Below the pieces are notes generated by a model that was not told the origin of the DNA, ran no database searches, and worked only from the letters and a program-made list of their open reading frames with translations. The translations under genes and the position numbers were made by a program. Below are positions 61,678 to 64,000 of a DNA stretch of 64,000 nucleotides, one piece after another. The DNA is from Rhodohalobacter sp. 614A (GTDB taxonomy: Bacteria > Bacteroidota > Rhodothermia > Balneolales > Balneolaceae), in contig NZ_JAKEDS010000002.1 in NCBI RefSeq assembly GCF_021462415.1, forward strand, positions 806,001-870,000. The letters run 5' to 3'. Numbering within the stretch: position 1 is the first letter of the stretch; every line of letters begins with the position of its first letter.

Positions 61678-64000
61678 ATGAAAAGAGTACTTTCTCTATT
61701 TTTATTCGTTACTGCCTTGTTCTTGTTCATCAACTCTTGCGGGAGGAAAACCGATAAAAAGTTTGAACTTCTTGATTCCGAAAATACAGGAATAGATTTT
61801 GTGAATCAGCTAACGCCTTCCACAGAATTGAATATTTTCAATTACCTCTACTTCTATGATGGAGCGGGACTTGCTGCCGGCGATTTAAATGGGAATGGTT
61901 TCCCGGATCTGTTTTTTGCATCTAATCAGGGCAAAAATATTCTCTATCTAAATGAGGGTAATTTTACATTTCGGGATGTCACCGAACAAGCCTTTCAAAC
62001 ACAAAGAAACTGGTGGACCACGGGCGTTACATTTGTGGATATCAACAATGATGGACGATTGGATATCTACGTTTCCAATGTGGGCGGAATTTTAAATTTT
62101 GATGGCCACAGTGAACTATTTATCAATCTTGGGAATAATGAAGAAGGTGTTCCGCAATTTGAAGAACGGGCCGCTGAATACGGTTTAGACCTTCAGGGCC
62201 TTGCAACACAAGCGGCTTTCTTTGATTACGATTTAGACGGCGATCTGGATATGTACATGATGAATCATTCGGTTCATTCACTGGGTACATTTAATTATTC
62301 CACGTTGCGGGAAGAATCTCATCCGTTTGCCGGCGACCGTCTCATGAGAAATGATGATCATACATTTACAGACGTAACAGAAAAAAGCGGAATTTATAAT
62401 TCTGCACTCGGATATGGCTTGGGAATTGGAATATCAGATCTAAATCAGGACGGATGGCCGGATATTTATATCGGAAATGATTTTCATGAAGATGATTATC
62501 TCTATATCAATAATCAAGACGGCACTTTTACGGAATCCCTTGGAGAGATGATCCGCCATACAAGTTATTCATCTATGGGAAATGATCTTGTTGATTTCAA
62601 TAATGACGGGCTAGTTGATATTATTTCCCTGGATATGCTTCCTGAAGATTATGAAAAATTAAAAGCATCAGCGGCAGAAGATCCTCTTGAAATATTTAAC
62701 ACCAAACTATCTTACGGCTATAAATATCAATTCACCAGAAATACACTGCAATTGAACCGTGGTGCAGGAAAATTCAGTGAGATTGGGATGTTGGCGGGTG
62801 TATATGCTACCGATTGGAGCTGGGCAGCTTTGGGAGCCGATTTTGACAACAATGGATTTAACGACTTGTTTATCTCCAATGGTATTTACGGGCGCACCAA
62901 TGATCTGGATTATATAACCTATATCACTCAGGATGACATTCAGGAAAAACTGGCGGGAGAACTAAGCGAAGACGATGTACGGCTTGCTGAGCGTGCGCCT
63001 GCTGTGAAAATCCCAAATTATATGTATAGCAATAACGGGTCGCTGGTATTTGAGGATGTCTCCGAATCGTGGGGACTAAATCAGAATACATTTTCGAGCG
63101 GTGCGGTTTTTGCAGATTTGGATAATGACGGGGCTCTCGATTTGGTCACGAACAATGTAAATCAACCGGCATCTGTTTATCGGAACAGATCACGCGAGTT
63201 AGGCGAAAAATCCAGTCGTTTCTTAAAAGTTAAACTGAATGGCCCGCAAAAAAACCGATATGGAATCGGGACAAAAGTTTCCATACACAGAGAAGCTGAA
63301 AGAGGTGTTTTGATTCGAGAACTCTATCCGGTCAGGGGATTTCAATCTTCAGTCGAGCCCATTCTTCATTTTGGTTTGGATTCCCTCCAAACAATCTCCG
63401 AAATGATTGTTGAATGGCCAGATGGAAAAAGTCAGGTTCTTCAAAATATTTCCACCAATCAAACATTGGAAATCGATTACGCAAACGCTTCAGAAATATA
63501 TCAAGAAGGTTCAGTTTCTGAGAGCGATCAAGGACAAGCATTTTTTGAAGAAATTACTGAACAGCTAAACATCTCCTATAAACATGAGGAAAATGATTTT
63601 ATTGAATTTAACCGGGAGACACTCATTCCTCATATGGTTTCCCGGGAAGGTCCGGCGATTGCTGTTGCTGATGTGAACGGGGATGGATTAGACGATTTTT
63701 TTGCGGGTGGTGCCAAACGTCAGCCAGCTTCACTTTATATCCAACAAGATAACGGCACTTTTCAACAGAAGAATATTTCGGCTTTTGAGGAAGATTTTAT
63801 ACAGGAAGATGTTGATGCGAAATTCGCTGATTTTACCGGTGACGGACACACCGATTTACTTGTTGTGAGTGGAGGAAATGAATACTCCGGCAGTTCAGAA
63901 TATATGCCGCCACGACTGTATTTAAATGACGGCAAAGGAAATTTTATTCGGGATAATGAACGGCTACCGGATTTATATATCACAGGCTCTGTAGCTGCGG
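61678..64000 (+). CDS. FG-GAP/ASPIC-UnbV surface lipoprotein, 3' end outside window
   Basis: The frame is open from the ATG at 61678 to the window end (774 codons). A lipobox lies at FINSC (Cys21). FG-GAP/VCBS repeats follow: DLNGNGFPDLFFAS, DINNDGRLDIYVSN, DYDLDGDLDMYM, DLNQDGWPDIYIGN, DFNNDGLVDIISLD, DFDNNGFNDLFISNG and DLDNDGALDLVTNN. An ASPIC/UnbV unit at about 515-600 contains LHFGLDSLQTISEMIVEWPDG. A second FG-GAP set starts near residue 650. Proteins of this type often follow SusCD pairs as surface accessory lipoproteins. It is separated from SusD by a strong terminator, so it may be under its own promoter. Confidence 0.88.
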   Translation, partial: MKRVLSLFLFVTALFLFINSCGRKTDKKFELLDSENTGIDFVNQLTPSTELNIFNYLYFYDGAGLAAGDLNGNGFPDLFFASNQGKNILYLNEGNFTFRDVTEQAFQTQRNWWTTGVTFVDINNDGRLDIYVSNVGGILNFDGHSELFINLGNNEEGVPQFEERAAEYGLDLQGLATQAAFFDYDLDGDLDMYMMNHSVHSLGTFNYSTLREESHPFAGDRLMRNDDHTFTDVTEKSGIYNSALGYGLGIGISDLNQDGWPDIYIGNDFHEDDYLYINNQDGTFTESLGEMIRHTSYSSMGNDLVDFNNDGLVDIISLDMLPEDYEKLKASAAEDPLEIFNTKLSYGYKYQFTRNTLQLNRGAGKFSEIGMLAGVYATDWSWAALGADFDNNGFNDLFISNGIYGRTNDLDYITYITQDDIQEKLAGELSEDDVRLAERAPAVKIPNYMYSNNGSLVFEDVSESWGLNQNTFSSGAVFADLDNDGALDLVTNNVNQPASVYRNRSRELGEKSSRFLKVKLNGPQKNRYGIGTKVSIHREAERGVLIRELYPVRGFQSSVEPILHFGLDSLQTISEMIVEWPDGKSQVLQNISTNQTLEIDYANASEIYQEGSVSESDQGQAFFEEITEQLNISYKHEENDFIEFNRETLIPHMVSREGPAIAVADVNGDGLDDFFAGGAKRQPASLYIQQDNGTFQQKNISAFEEDFIQEDVDAKFADFTGDGHTDLLVVSGGNEYSGSSEYMPPRLYLNDGKGNFIRDNERLPDLYITGSVAA

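Noticed and set aside
1-64000. CRISPR arrays, tRNA or rRNA genes, insertion sequences
   Set aside because: I saw no regularly spaced repeats, no cloverleaf-like tRNA sequences with a TTCGANNC arm, no rRNA motifs and no transposase or terminal inverted repeats flanking an ORF. Small RNA genes could still have been missed by eye.

Overview
The window looks like chromosomal DNA of a free-living member of the Balneolales or a related Bacteroidota/Rhodothermota lineage. The evidence is a SusC/SusD pair, several surface-type FG-GAP/VCBS proteins, lipoproteins, TonB-dependent receptors, a KorAB 2-oxoacid:ferredoxin oxidoreductase with fused gamma-alpha subunit, the bacillithiol enzyme BshB1 and a Bacteroidota-type second elongation factor G. 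Base composition is moderate (low to mid 40s % GC by eye). This placement is inference; there is no rRNA or other phylogenetic marker. I saw no tRNA, rRNA, CRISPR array, transposase or integrase.

Layout. 1-10.5 kb: the 3' part of a REC-PAS sensory protein, then korB/korA, corA, a lipoprotein, a PaiB-like flavin protein, a DUF748/AsmA-like protein and a secreted GH42-type glycosidase. 10.6-11.5 kb: an AT-rich HNH endonuclease gene with AP2-like N-terminal repeats, which looks acquired. 11.8-23.9 kb: ordinary single genes (Dabb lipoprotein, PlsC, O-methyltransferase, THUMP RNA methyltransferase, SlyD-like FKBP, OsmC, BtuF-like protein, PqaA-like protein, threonine dehydratase), with palindromic REP-like repeats between them. 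23.9-30.1 kb: a secreted amidohydrolase, a CrtC/AttH-like lipocalin and a leftward metal-type set (small CxxC protein, His-rich lipoprotein, TonB receptor) behind a palindromic candidate operator. 30.3-41.9 kb: a disulfide reductase, gamma-glutamyltransferase, exonuclease, asparaginase, an EF-G2-like factor without the catalytic His, BshB1 and two MacB-type permeases. 42-46.9 kb: three small YqjD/YqjE-like envelope genes, then TolC, MacA and the ABC ATPase that probably completes the efflux pump with the two permeases. 47.3-50.1 kb: two consecutive rhomboid proteases and ispG.

50.3-64.0 kb is the most distinctive region. A three-gene unit encodes a 1147-residue TPR/FG-GAP/ASPIC-UnbV lipoprotein, a 602-residue CRTAC1/UnbV-type protein and an RnfD/UnbU-like membrane protein whose TTG start overlaps the preceding stop. 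UnbV and UnbU are names from genes conserved around enediyne polyketide synthases, but no polyketide synthase lies in this window, so the pair here may be an envelope or redox module with another job. A SusC/SusD operon follows, behind a LacI-type palindrome, and then a third ASPIC/UnbV-type lipoprotein that runs off the right edge.

All functions are inferred from motifs read by eye; no database search was run. Start codons were revised where a signal peptide, a Shine-Dalgarno sequence or a better Met made the longest frame unlikely.
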